Source: Pelargonium cotyledonis (taxonomy: Eukaryota > Streptophyta > Magnoliopsida > Geraniales > Geraniaceae). From it: a DNA stretch of 21,643 nucleotides. Each line of letters begins with the position of its first letter. The first letter of the stretch is position 1. The stretch spans positions 1 through 21,643 of the forward strand of contig JAYMTA010001129.1 of NCBI GenBank assembly GCA_036897625.1, given 5' to 3'. The notes beneath the pieces were generated by a model, which saw only the letters and a list, made by a program, of their open reading frames with translations, was not told where the DNA came from and made no database searches. Positions 10,101 through 21,300 of the stretch are shown one piece after another. The position numbers and the translations under genes are program-made.

Positions 10101-12335
10101 TTCATTTTCTTTAATCACTTCTCATAATTCTCTATAATTTTGAAGAATATTATATGGTATGTTTATGATCTCTTTTCCTAATGTTTTTATTTTTTTTATT
10201 TTTGATTATTTTTTTTATGGTGTTATCTTAGTTTAAGGGAGAAGTAACATATGAGTTAAAGGACCCAGCCTACTGTTATACAATCGTCAAAGCCCCGGAG
10301 AATTTCTGCCTTCTTGCAGCACATCTTACTAAATGGTTATCAGAGGTCGAAAATTGTAAGGTGGGTGATTATTATGGTTATTAGTTCAAACTATAAATTA
10401 ATACAATGTAAAACCAAATATAAACATTGCTGCTTTGTTCCAAGTTTCAGTTTCCTCATACGTAAATGGATGTTATGCTACATCAGTGCATGACTTTTTC
10501 TAAGAATCAATCTTTATTCATTTCTGGAACTATTATGGAACAATCAAAGCCAGTTTTGTGTCCATCTCTGATCCAAACCTTCCTATGGGATAAAAAAAAT
10601 AAAAAGCATTTACCTATTAATGAACTGATGAAGTGATTTTATCTTGATTCTTCTGAAACCAAATTTAATGATCAAGTGTATAGCTGTTCATACCTCGTTC
10701 TCTTGCAGTTCTCATTAGCAGCCAAATGTTTTATGGTCCTACATTTCTGGTCATTGTGAAGTATTCATTGGCATGTAATGAGGGCCCTTTAACTCCGTAG
10801 CAATTTAGTTTTATTAAATTATGTTTATTGTGGATTTAGGTACGGAAGTTAGATGCTTTATTCAGTGCAGCAGCATTTGCTGTCAATGAGTGTGACAAGA
10901 AGAATGGTTGCTCTGATACCCATCACACTGCATGTTTGCAAAGGAAGATTGTGGATTATTTTAGTGGAGACAATGATGGTGATATCCCAAATAAGATGAT
11001 TCAAAGCAGGTTAGTATAATTCCTTGTAGCTTAAAATTAAATGGTGTAGATAGATATAACAAATATATGAGAATTATGACTTACAAAACTACAGTTTTAC
11101 ATGATGCTTGGTAACTGTATTCCTTATATTGTATTTATGTAAATTAAAACTTGAATAAAATAAACTATAGAACACTACGCTCTCTCACTTCACAATTTCA
11201 CAATCATCATATACTGCCTTGGTTATTGTTATTTCAATTTCTTCATATTGAAACATAACAAGATATAATATGCTCCACAATTCCACACCTTGTTATCAAT
11301 AGCTCATATTGCTCAGTTATTTTGATTGGAAAATCCAATAAATTTTGTCTATGATGTATACTAAATTCCATGTTATGTGATTCATTGAGTTTTGCATTTC
11401 TATTTCATTCCTTTCTGTTTATAGATGTTTTTCAGTCACTGATGAACGGTCATTTACATTTACAGCCCATTTTTGCGAGCAGATATAAAGGTGAGTATGT
11501 TTTCAGTGGTATTTCAAATTTTGCACTTGATTCATATTAAGGTGTCTTATATTGTTACTTTTTTTTTTTTTCTTTTTGGCAAACAAGGTCTTCTTGCAGG
11601 GTAACTCGCAGGCCAAGTTTACTCCAAGAGCTGTGGCGAGGATAATGCATGGCATAGCAAGCCCAGCCTATCCTTCTGCAACTTGGTCTAAAACTCATTT
11701 CTGGTATCCTCTCAGACATTTTTTTTCCTTCCTTAAAACACTCTCATTAGTTCAGATACGTTTGACGAGTGTCGGTATTTCTCACTACTATGGGTGAATA
11801 GATGGGTAACAAATCCGGTTAAACTTAATGTGTACTTGTTCAACATTAAGAACTTCCATTTTTTTTGTCTATTCCAAGAAAACTTTTATAAAAAATTGAA
11901 ACTGCTTCTGACCTGTTTAATTAAACGGGTTGGTAATACACTTAGTGACCTATTTAAGGATAAAATGATAAATTTATAACCGTGTAGTGTCAATAATAAC
12001 ATAAAATCAAATGTGCCAAATATGTCGAGTTGGGTCCATTCAAACCTATTTGACTATAACGGGTCGGGCCACCTGTTCATAAATGAGTTGTGTTTGTGTT
12101 GTTTAACTCAATCCGTTGAACAATCAGGTTGTGTTCAAGTTGACCTATTTAACAGAATATCAAATTTTCAATACGGCAAGTGAACAGGAAATCTGATCCC
12201 TACTTCTAATCATTGGTTGAGCTGATTATTTTAATTCTGAATTGCAGGGGAAGGTATGTACAGGTAGACTTCAAAGTGATTATGGAAGCAGCAAAAGCAG
12301 AACTCATGAATTTTGCCGGAAAAGATGTGCTTTAG
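4177..12335 (+). CDS. RECQL5: RecQ-family ATP-dependent DNA helicase, plant RECQL5 type (19 exons, 967 aa)
   Basis: Predicted 3'-5' DNA helicase for nuclear DNA repair and recombination. Coding exons: 4177-5376, 5451-5504, 5748-5863, 6022-6234, 6361-6439, 6589-6642, 6742-6816, 6957-7010, 7619-7663, 7742-7836, 7916-8048, 8518-8616, 9074-9129, 9228-9330, 10232-10360, 10840-11009, 11466-11490, 11588-11703, 12248-12335. All introns are GT..AG and every junction keeps frame (2904 nt in all). Order of parts: acidic N terminus; proline-rich stretch (about 16-47); basic, possibly nuclear-localising RRSKKKFK (253-260); motif 0 with Q332; Walker A TGAGKS (K355); DEAH (449-452); TAT motif (486-488); motif VI QEIGRAGRDG (630-639); winged-helix-like region (about 700-800); conserved plant C terminus. 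Arabidopsis RECQL5 is about 911 aa as I recall. The start at 4177 is chosen because MDIDSDSDGS resembles the family N terminus; in-frame ATGs at 4081, 4087 and 4135 are alternatives. Odd points: Leu350 replaces the usual proline before Walker A, and the usual zinc-binding cysteines are absent. Confidence 0.93.
9590..9840 (-). other. Unrecognised sequence island in intron 14 of the helicase gene
   Basis: Intron 14 (9331-10231) is 901 bp, and this part is less AT-rich than the rest. It holds a 61-codon minus-strand frame (9638-9823) containing RSVSLAPQFSFNVNDIADRL, which looks more protein-like than random intron. I cannot match it to a family and see no target duplication or tail. It may be a fragment of a captured gene or transposon, or chance. 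Confidence 0.25.
11790..12200. repeat. Dispersed-repeat-like sequence in intron 18 of the helicase gene
   Basis: Intron 18 (11704-12247) contains clustered GGGTTGGTAA, GAGTTGGGTCC, AACGGGTCGGGCC and GGTTGTGTTCAAGTTGACC motifs. They resemble a class of GGGT/ACCC-rich dispersed repeats common in plant introns. I could not fix boundaries or a target duplication. Confidence 0.35.
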
Positions 12336-12406
12336 CTGTCCATGTTTGAGCAAAATGCACTGCCAACCTAATTATAAAAGTTGTATAGCCATTGAAGGTA
12401 AAAGGA

Positions 12407-12412
12407 AATAAA
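12407..12412 (+). terminator. Candidate polyadenylation signal of the helicase gene
   Basis: AATAAA begins 72 nt after the stop codon. It is the first canonical signal downstream, but plant signals are loose, so other 3' ends are possible. Confidence 0.4.
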
Positions 12413-12681
12413 TCATGTTCTTATTGTTAATTAGTTGTTCCAACTAGTCTTTAACAATAGTTTTAATGATCTGTGATCATTTGCAGAATACACTAAAACC
12501 GAGGAAATGGAATCCTCGAACAAGAATAGAACGAGAGCTATACTATGTCATGGGATCAAGGATTATATACTACTCCTTATCTCTGTTATTAAGGGATCGG
12601 GAATCATGAATCCTTGTCAAATTCAGGTGAAATTGTCATCTCTAGGAACTGAGAACATATCAATTGTGTTTATCATCGCAT

Positions 12682-12780
12682 GCTTGTTAACATGTAAAAC
12701 ACATTTATAATCTAACGAGCATGAGTTGATACTGTAGATAAGAATCATGAATATCAAATGTGTTTTACATGTTAACAAGC
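12682..12780. repeat. Perfect 25-bp inverted repeat with 49-nt spacer
   Basis: The left arm (12682-12706) begins GCTTGTTAACATG and the right arm (12756-12780) ends CATGTTAACAAGC; all 25 positions pair. Pairing stops sharply on both sides. It lies about 350 bp past the helicase stop codon. It could be a tiny foldback element, or a stable hairpin in a read-through transcript. I see no clear flanking duplication. Confidence 0.8.
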
Positions 12781-13026
12781 TCTTATTCTTTGTAAAAAAA
12801 CAAAAAAGAAAAAAGGAAAGAAAGTGTTGCATAGTCTTCAAATCTCATAGTTCCTTTGTAAAAACTTTCTTCCTGTTTCATTTTCCAGGTTTGGCCTGGA
12901 CATGCCATAAAATATTTTAATAACTAGTTGTATAATGTTGTGGTTGTAAATGCCATTTTGATTTCACTTTTGAAATCATTTGTCATTGACATGTCAAGTG
13001 TGTAGTTTCATTTGGAAGCGGATCAT

Positions 13027-13062
13027 TGCTTGTACTTGCATGCTTGTACTTGCATGCTTGTA
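13027..13062 (+). repeat. Short tandem repeat, 14-bp unit, 2.6 copies
   Basis: TGCTTGTACTTGCA at 13027-13040 and 13041-13054, then a partial copy TGCTTGTA to 13062. The copies are identical, so the duplication is recent or maintained. Confidence 0.85.
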
Positions 13063-13628
13063 TATTGTGTGTAGGTTAACGTGACGTATTCTTAGCAACA
13101 AAATTCTTCTCTCTCTAAAACCTGTCTGGGTCCCACCTCATACCTAACAATGCAGAGGGCATGTGGTTGTACATATGACATGTCAGCTTACATGAAATAT
13201 ACATGCATGTTAGTACATGTACTAATCATTTTCGATTTCATTTTAAGGGGAAGGGCATATAGGAATAAGAATTTGGATTATGGCCAAAGAAAATAAATAA
13301 AGAGTTCAAATTAAGAGTAAAGGGTATGGGTCAAGTAATGTAAAGTTAGCCAGTCAAAGCCTTTATCAATGACGTATAGTGCACGCAACTGCTAATTTCT
13401 TGCCATCTCTTTGGTTTATTCAAAACTACAAGAGACTAGCACTTCACAAGCTACAATAAAAGTAGTTTCTATTGCTAGTTTTAAATATAAAAATTCTCAT
13501 TTGATGTGATTTGAATTTACGATTTTAGCTATAAAAATATGACAATCTAATCATTGATGTGCTATTGAAGACAAAAATGTCAAAATATTAATGAGATAAC
13601 GTTAAAGTTCAACCAACAATTACATTTA

Positions 13629-13880
13629 TGATGTGTTTGAGAACTCTCATTTGATTTGAAATACTGGATTTGAGTCAAATGAGATGTTTGGGAACTCCAA
13701 GAATTTGAATTTGAGTGAAATTCAATGACATTCAAAATATGCCTACAACATGAGATTTGAAATTATAGTTCATACATTGTCATTTGAAATTCTATGTTTT
13801 CTCAAACATTATATTTGTATTTGAAATACAACATTTCAAATCTAAAATTTCAAATCAAATCAAGGTTCTCAAACGGAACC
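13629..13880. mobile_element. Tourist-like (PIF/Harbinger) MITE candidate, about 252 bp
   Basis: The left end reads TGATGTGTTTGAGAAC and the right end, on the opposite strand, GGTTCCGTTTGAGAAC. The pairing continues inward through a TTGATTTGAAAT block on both arms, so the terminal inverted repeats extend about 30 bp with a small indel. TTA stands on both sides (13626-13628 and 13881-13883), as expected for PIF/Harbinger elements. The interior is full of ATTTGAAAT-like motifs and has no coding capacity. Exact ends are uncertain because the outermost bases match poorly and a 3-bp duplication can occur by chance. Confidence 0.5.
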
Positions 13881-13883
13881 TTA

Positions 13884-15226
13884 GATTATTTCTATTTGGA
13901 AGTATATTTTATCATATGGGAGATTATGATCAATTATTTTGAATTTAATATGTTGGCTATATAGATGAAGGTTGCAATAAAATAATGTTACCTTTCAATT
14001 CAAGGCCTCAAAAGCCACATTTGTAGTCTCTCTTGACCATATTCAAAAGTATTTATTGTGTTTTCAAATAAGATATATAATTTGTTGGCGACTAAATTAA
14101 AAATCACTAATACATTGGAACACAAACATTCTCAATTGTTACTATTATTTTTCAATTTATTTGCTAATAATATTGATCGATTGTGGCAATTAAAGACAAA
14201 ATTTCTAACAATAGAATAAATTGTGATTGAAATAGAGACACATCAATTAAGAAATTAGTTTTGATGAGAACTCTTATTGATATATCAAATAATAAAATAA
14301 AATAAACATATATTGATTCAATTTGAGTCAAAATGATACAAATACGCTCTATGGTTACAAGTGGCGGCGACCGGAGAGGAGGGCAGTAGTTGTTTAGGGT
14401 ATTTGTAGGTGAATCTTAAAACAATCAATTGAATTGATCCAACCAATTTTCTTCTTAAACTATTGGGACCACTTAAATCAAAACTTGAACTATAATAATT
14501 ATTTCATTTGTCTTAAAATGAGTAATTTTCACATAAATTAAGAACATCTCAGGCACATATTAAGAGACATTGTGAGTTGTTTTTGTTATTATTTATTTTA
14601 CACTGAAATATAAAAAATACTAGGTTAGGTGAACCGATAAGAATAAAAAATATAAAACGCAAAATTTCATGATAAACAAATTTATAATTAAAAATTATTT
14701 ATCAATATTTAACATTTTTCCAATACCCTTGCCTTTTCACAAATAAAGTAAAATAATAATAATATTAACGTATGCGAAAAATATGCAAAAGTGGACTTGT
14801 AGTCAACTATTAATGGATTTACATACATTTATAGATGTAAAAGTTACGAGTAATTCGACTATATTCAATTTAACAACATTTATGATGAACTTATGACATA
14901 TGTTAAGACAAAATCTTAAAAAATAATCTCCCGTCAAAATAAAAAAGTCTTAAAAAATAACACTGAATTTACCCACATTTATTGAAACAAAAAAATACAC
15001 ATAACCTACTTGTAAACCAAACTACATAAAACATATGTTCTCCTAACAAAATAAGACATCACAAAATCAAAATAATAATTGTACCTCTAAATAATAAATA
15101 AATAAAGTATTGGTGAGAGCCTGAGAGGTATATTCTAAAGAGAAATAGAAGAGGAGAGAGGGCATATTTAGCTAAGTAAACTTTTTCATGAAAAAAGAGA
15201 ATGCAAAGAGAGACCGTTAGTTGGTA
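13884..15226. other. AT-rich intergenic region upstream of the PAP2-like gene
   Basis: Very AT-rich, with no recognised gene. A small GC-rich island near 14363-14390 (GGCGGCGACCGGAG) stands out but carries no identifiable product. The promoter of the downstream gene should lie in the last few hundred bases; I could not place a confident TATA box. Confidence 0.45.
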
Positions 15227-15264
15227 ACAACACAAACACAAAACACAAAACACAAAACACAAAC
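15227..15264. repeat. CACAAAA microsatellite
   Basis: Three to four copies of a 7-bp CACAAAA unit with shortened copies at the edges. It lies about 210 bp upstream of the PAP2-like start codon, in the promoter or 5' leader. Confidence 0.8.
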
Positions 15265-15391
15265 GAAAATACAAAGAAACGAACCCAAACACCAAAATCC
15301 AAATCCACATTCACTGCATCTTCTCCATTGTTCCCTCTCACCTCAACAATCCTAACCCTCCATTTTCCTCTACATTTACCTCCAAATTCAC

Positions 15392-15409
15392 CTCTCTCTC
15401 TCTCTCTCT
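15392..15409 (+). repeat. (CT)9 pyrimidine tract in the likely 5' leader
   Basis: Nine CT dinucleotides, 67 nt before the ATG, inside a wider C/T-rich stretch from about 15320. CT-rich tracts are typical of plant core promoters and 5' untranslated regions. Confidence 0.75.
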
Positions 15410-15475
15410 ATCGATTCAGATCAGATCCTAGATTTTGATTTCGATTTTGCTGCGTGAAATTAGCTGCAGATAGAC

Positions 15476-17692
15476 ATGCCCGATTCTTCTTCTACGTCGT
15501 CTTCTTCGTCAAGTATCACCAATTACCCTCTCATTTCAGCTCTGGTTGCGTTTGCGATCGCCCAATCCATCAAGGTCTTCACCACCTGGTATTTTCCTCT
15601 TCCTTCTTTTTTATTGGATCTCAAATATTGCGCCTCGTTTATTTATCTATTGTTTTTTGAGAATTTTTGGGTGTGTTCAATCATAGACTCTGTTTGTGAA
15701 TCGGGAGACATAAACGAGCCGGTTCTGGCATTTGGTTGTGTTGTTTTATTATGTATTTTGCGCATTTCAATATTCGTAATTTTTTTAAAAAAAAATTGTT
15801 GTTGTGAATTTTCAATTTGAGCTTGAATTAGATGTTATGGACCACAATCAAGGGAGTTTAGTTGATAAAATTCTTATAGTTTTGAGTTATTGGGGTTTAA
15901 TTGTGCCTATTATTTGTTCAAATTAGGTGTGCTGTTGTTACTATATGATCAAGCTGCGGTTTTGGTTATTGGTTACTCAATGCATTAGGTAGTTATGTTC
16001 TGTTAGTTCCGAACAATCAATCCTTGTTAGCAATAGTAGCAATGCCAAATATTGTTCTTGGCTCAGGCACTTAGGTTTCAACCTCTTTAGGTGGGTGGTT
16101 GTGTAGAATAATGAGTTAAAGATGAGATGGTAGCGAGGAGTTTTCTTCGTTGCCTGAGTTTTTGACGTGTGTGTTCCTGAAATGATATGCGGAAGAGAAA
16201 ATTTAGATTTTGAGTTTTACACGCATCTGATTTCTGTTTATAACTTGCTATGTGTTTTGGAATTTGAAATTGTGTTGCTTTGCTTTAACTTATATTGCTG
16301 AAACTGCTCAGCTAAAAGTTGTAATGATCTATAAATTTCCCTAAGAGTCAGCTCTCATAGATTTGCAGGTATAAAGAAAGGCGATGGGATATGAAACAAC
16401 TTATTGGGTCTGGTGGGATGCCATCGTCCCATTCTTCAACCGTTGCTGCTCTCTCCACGGCCATCGGGCTCCAAGAAGGCTTCGGAGGATCTACATTCGC
16501 AGTTTCCTTGATCTTAACATGCATTGTAAGAATCCAGTATACATTCTCTGTTTTCATGTTTTTCATAATCAAAACCCAATGTAAAGTTCAATATATAAAT
16601 GATCCTAAACCTGTGAAATCCTTTAATGCTCATTTTATCTTGTATCGCTTTCTTCCTATTTAGTCATCTCATGTTAAACTTTCATTTCAAAGCCTTTCAC
16701 ATCTTAAGTCAATGTGATATAGGTTTAGTAATGAAATAAGGAAGAAGACATTGCTGTCAATAAAAGCCTCAACGTGGATGGATTTTAATGTTAAAAGTAT
16801 TGATTACAGGTGATGTATGATGCCACTGGTGTGAGATTACAGGCTGGACGTCAAGCAGAGGTTTTATTCTTTGATGTTTCTATTTTTCTCTCTACTTGTT
16901 TTGTCTAAAAACATGAGTGTCTTGTATTTGGTTGATTTGTTTTATGTACTTACATGGAATATTCATCAGGTTTTAAACCAAATTGTGTATGAACTTCCTG
17001 CGGAACATCCTTTGTCAGAGAGTAGACCACTTCGAGAACTTCTTGGCCACACTCCGCCTCAGGTACTCTGCACTGCATGTGGTTTGCTGTTATAATTGAA
17101 GCAATGGATCCAAATAACACATATATTAATGTTGTAAACCTTTAAATATATTGATTTGGAAATATCAACTTCTCCCAAACCTAGTTAAGAGGATTTACTG
17201 TCTCATGTCAAAATCGGTGACGGTAAACTTTTTTATTATGAAACAAAAAAGATCGTTTAATATTCCATGAAATACTTGTTGCTTTAAGAATTGAAAGGAA
17301 CTATGACATGATGGTTATTTGTTTGTTCATTAGCATCCATTTTAGTATCATACTAAAGTTTAACATCATACTAAAGTTGGTTCTGTTAGTTGATTCTGTT
17401 TGGGTCTAGTGATCTGTTTGTCTTAGCTCTCGTCTTGGTCCACATGCAAAGTTTGTTCTCTTATCCAACTTGCACGTGAGGGGAGTGTTAAGGAACCTGA
17501 TATATTATTTGGGTCTTTCCACCTATTAGTTTAGGCTTTGGGGTTAACGTTAAGTTTAACTGAAAGAAACCGTACGGTGATTGTTCTATATTTGATATTC
17601 TCATTGAATTACAGGTTATTGCCGGTGGATTACTTGGGATAGTCACTGCCTTTATGGGTCATTTGATCGTATTGATTGCTAGGAAAATTTAA
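15476..17692 (+). CDS. DUF212 / divergent PAP2 membrane protein (acid phosphatase/vanadium haloperoxidase-related), 163 aa
   Basis: Coding exons: 15476-15588, 16369-16525, 16810-16860, 16970-17062, 17615-17692; all introns are GT..AG and frame is kept throughout (492 nt). The protein begins with a serine-rich leader (4-13), then a hydrophobic segment (about 17-35), a second around 72-92, and a C-terminal one (about 139-160) followed by ARKI. Family marks are GSGGMPSSHS (51-60), in which PSSH resembles the PSGH phosphatase motif, YDATGVRLQAGRQAEVLN (93-110), and RPLRELLGHTPPQV (126-139). The length suits this small family, which is shared with bacteria (YuiD-like). It resembles Arabidopsis At1g24350/At1g67600, as recalled. 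It is presumably a membrane protein, but substrate and activity are unknown. It converges with the monooxygenase gene on its right. Confidence 0.92.
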
Positions 17693-18384
17693 CATCCAAG
17701 TAAATCACAGAAATCAACTGGCTGTGCACCTCTGACAATCAAGTTTAGAAGCATTTCATTGGACAGAAGAACCAAACTCGAAATCTGCAACAACATCAAG
17801 CATCTGTTGATAACCTAGCTTGTTTGTTGCATTTAGCGGTATGCCAATGAAACATTAGCATTTCAATGATGCAATTTGATTGATTGCATTGTCTTATTGA
17901 TTTAGTGAAAATGACTCTTATGCTCACTTTTATTCATTATTTGAACCATTTGTTGATTACAATAATAGAAAATGACTCTTCCCAAATACAGAAACAATGT
18001 TTCAATATACATTCAAAAGTTTACCCCTTGCATTTTGCTAGTTACATATTTAACTATTACAGTAAAAAGACCATTTTTCCCCGCTTTCCAGTTGAAGCCT
18101 CCACGGTAATAGCCAGTTACATGAGTCTCCGGAGGAGAATAGACTTAGCCCCGGTATTTCGAGCCTTCGGAGGAGCGAAAAAACCACAAAATCAGATGGT
18201 GTTTTCATAATTTTTATTAGTCACATGCAAATCATGTGTAGTAAAAATTGACTAACAGCATGGGAGAGGTAAAATCGAAGGTGTTAGATGTCGTGAACAA
18301 TTCTTCGTAAGAATCCTTTGTTTATAGGCTATATCTGGGGTGTTCTATGTAATTACGCCTCCAAAGAATCAAACACATAGTTCT
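17693..18384. other. Convergent intergenic space (shared 3' regions)
   Basis: These 692 bp separate the stop codons of two convergent genes and must hold both 3' untranslated regions. A 108-codon plus-strand frame (17884-18210) crosses it but has no recognisable features. A GC-richer patch at about 18090-18180 contains CTCCGGAGG and a near-copy CTTCGGAGG; I do not recognise it. The two transcripts may overlap at their ends. Confidence 0.5.
18213..18218 (-). terminator. Candidate polyadenylation signal of the monooxygenase gene
   Basis: AATAAA on the minus strand, 167 nt after the minus-strand stop codon. It is the nearest canonical signal, without further support. Confidence 0.35.
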
Positions 18385-21300
18385 CTATATATTCATTGAT
18401 CTTACTCCCATAACAGAATCAAAAACCCTTTTCATCTCCGAAACTGGTTCCCCAACAACTCCCGATTTCACGCGCCACGCAATGTGCTCGTCGGGCCTGA
18501 CTAGCATTGCTCCCTTATCAGTCATCTGACAGAGACTCCACCAAGATGGTGAAGTTGGTGATGCCTTAGCTTCCACAACATCAATATAATTTTCCCATGG
18601 AGCCAATTTTGCCTTACTTCCTGCTTCGGCTTTTGAAATAGTATCTGCAGACCACAGTACACATACCTTAACCGAAACTTTGAACTCTTGGGCAACCTCG
18701 AGTGCAACCCGAGCCAGATGGTAAGACTCGTCTACTGGTGCTATAACGAGAAGGAACTCAATTTTATCTCCCGACACAAGATCCAACGTAGAAATTGACC
18801 CCTGAAAAACATTTGGTACACTGATCAATCCACGTTGCTTCTAATATAACACAAGCCATAACAATTCACCAACATAAAGACAGGATTGCAATAGCTCCTA
18901 TGCAGTGATGCCCACCCACGGTCCCATGCACCCAAAATATCTTTTTAAAAAACATGATGCATGTGAGGATCTGGTTGGCATTATTTGATTAGGCCGAATT
19001 TCCCAATGTCCATGTGGAACGGGCTAACGAGCAACTATTTTGTTTATTATTTTTATTTCTGTTTAACTCTAATTAGTTATAAGTTATAACCAATAAAAAC
19101 TAAGGAGTGGTCCATGGTCGTTTACTTTTTCTATACAACCAAGTGAAATGCTAGTTAATTCAATTTTGAAAATTTAAACATTAACAAAATTGAAAATTTC
19201 AATTCCATTAAGAAAATATAACTTTAAAAATTACAAATATGCCATCTATGAAAAATAAAATGAACATGGGACTTTTATCGGCAATACCAACACCAAGAAG
19301 GGAGGCTCAAACTTGAGACCTCGAGGGGATCCAAGCGCCTTAAACTGTTTGCCCCAGTGAGTGTTGGTAAACAAACACGGGAATTAGAATTTGAAAATGC
19401 ACAACATGTCATTTTTTGGGGAATTCAATTAAAAGTAGTTAAACGAACGATTCCTAAAGTTTCTCTTATCTTTTGACCAACTTTTTGTTAGCAGATTTGC
19501 ATCAACATGGAAAAAATAAAAATAGGATGCAGTTGCACATACCTCGCATGCATGCTTTGCCAATACCCTCACATTCATATGGGCCAGCCTCGACCCCGGA
19601 TCAGCAGAGGGAACATAGTCCCTTCGACGACCAGTAGGAGCTTCCAAACCTCCCACCACACTTTCTCTGTCAGGAATAAGTGCCCCTTCAAGGTACCTAA
19701 CATCAGTGGCCTAAAATGAGATGATTATAAATAGAAACTCAAATGAGCTGGCTGAAAAGTGAAAACTATCTAATAAGTAAGGGAAAATGACTAATTAAGT
19801 CTCTAAACTTTCAATACATCATTGATCTGATTTAGAACCTAAATTTTGAGTTTTGGAGCCAATATAGTCCATGCCGTTAGTTAGAGTTGGTTGAACATTA
19901 ACTTTGATGGCATAGCATTGATGTGACATTTAAAAATAATTGATCGAATAAAAATTATCTATGTGGCACTGACATGACACTTAAAAAAAAAAAAAAACTG
20001 GTTAAAAAATAATTATAAATTTTAACTGCCACATAAGCATCACTAACGGTAATTAACTCTTAACTAGACTATGACATTGAACGCAAAAATCAAAGTTCAT
20101 GGACTACTATGACTTTTGCTCCACAACATTTACATCACTTGCTAGTATTCGATATGTAAAAGTGAAGTTGATTGATTCAATCAGTGCTAGAAGACTCTGT
20201 ATAACCTTTAAGCAAAGTTCAACAGTATGATATTGAAATACTTGCTTCTAATAAACGGTTTAACTTTATGTTGGTACCTGAAACCAAGATCCTCAGCAGG
20301 GAACTGAAGCTGAAGGCTTTTTCCTTCCTCAAATATTTGCCTAAGTTTAGCAAGCCTTGAGGCTCCAATTGGGTTGTATTCATTCAAGAGAGAGTCTGAG
20401 AGTTGTGCACGACCAACTGTGAAGATTCCATCCAAAATTGCCCTCTGTAGTCCAGATGGCAAAACAGAACCGGCCACGTTATTTATAATTTGATGCACTG
20501 CAAAACCGAAGGGGGAAAATAACAGCTTTTGAGTCAATTAAATAGCATTCGAGCCATAAAATAAAAAAAGGGGAAATTACAAACAACTAGCCCATATTAT
20601 TGCCCATAAACACGTAACCTAAGGAATTTTCCACGACATTAACTAACCTTAAGTTTAGTCAACCCATTTTGTTATTAACCTTGTTAACCCCTCAAGATAT
20701 GAAGACTATTTTACCCTTCAATAGTCTTAAATTTTCAACTCACAACCCCAAAATTTAAATTTTAAATTTAAATAAACTAAAAATAAATATAAAAAAACAA
20801 AAAAAAAAAACTTGAATTTTCATCCAATTAGTGAGGAAACAATGAGAGAAAATAAATTCTTTAGCTAGTTATGTGTTTGTGGACAATACAACAGATTATT
20901 TATCCCTAAAAATAACATTGAATGCTTCAATTAATGTCTAAAAAACTAATAACAAGATGAGCTCTGTTAGTCTGTTTATTTACCTGAGTTTGCAATAGTT
21001 GGGTTAAGACCAAGTGCAGCAGGAACAGCCATGGCAGCTCTAAAGTTTTGAACGCTAAGTTCTGTATTAAAAATTGCAATCTGACAATAATTTTTAAAAG
21101 TCAAAGCTCATTCTTACACTTCATAATGAAATTGTAATAGTAGGAAAGGGATATATAAATAGCAAATCAGTACCGGTCTACGTTCTGTTTCATACGTCTT
21201 AAGTATCGAAGGAGGTGATATACCCTTTTCCATGCATGCAATTTTCCATGCAAGATTATGAGCATCCTGAATGCCGGTATTCATGCCTGCATAAAATAGT

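Larger units (their letters stand above)
12413..13628. other. Intergenic region downstream of the helicase gene
   Basis: No protein or RNA gene is recognised. It holds the 25-bp inverted repeat (12682-12780) and a short tandem repeat (13027-13062), both listed separately. Reading frames here, such as 12507-12710, resemble nothing known. Confidence 0.5.

Noticed and set aside
12507..12710. 67-codon plus-strand frame after the helicase
   Set aside because: No family resemblance, and it ends inside the inverted-repeat arm, so it looks accidental.
15059..15310. Minus-strand 83-codon hydrophobic frame
   Set aside because: Its Phe/Cys/Leu-rich sequence comes from translating the CACAAAA microsatellite in reverse.
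16384..16584. 66-codon plus-strand frame over PAP2-like exon 2
   Set aside because: It is a wrong-frame reading of exon 2, which in its own frame encodes the conserved GSGGMPSSHS block.
17884..18210. 108-codon plus-strand frame between the convergent genes
   Set aside because: AT-rich chance frame with no domain; it lies in the 3' regions of both flanking genes.
20498..20537. Extra N-terminal codons before the VHQIINNV exon
   Set aside because: They are intron read-through: an acceptor CAG ends at 20498, and joining to 20984 restores the conserved ANSVHQ sequence.
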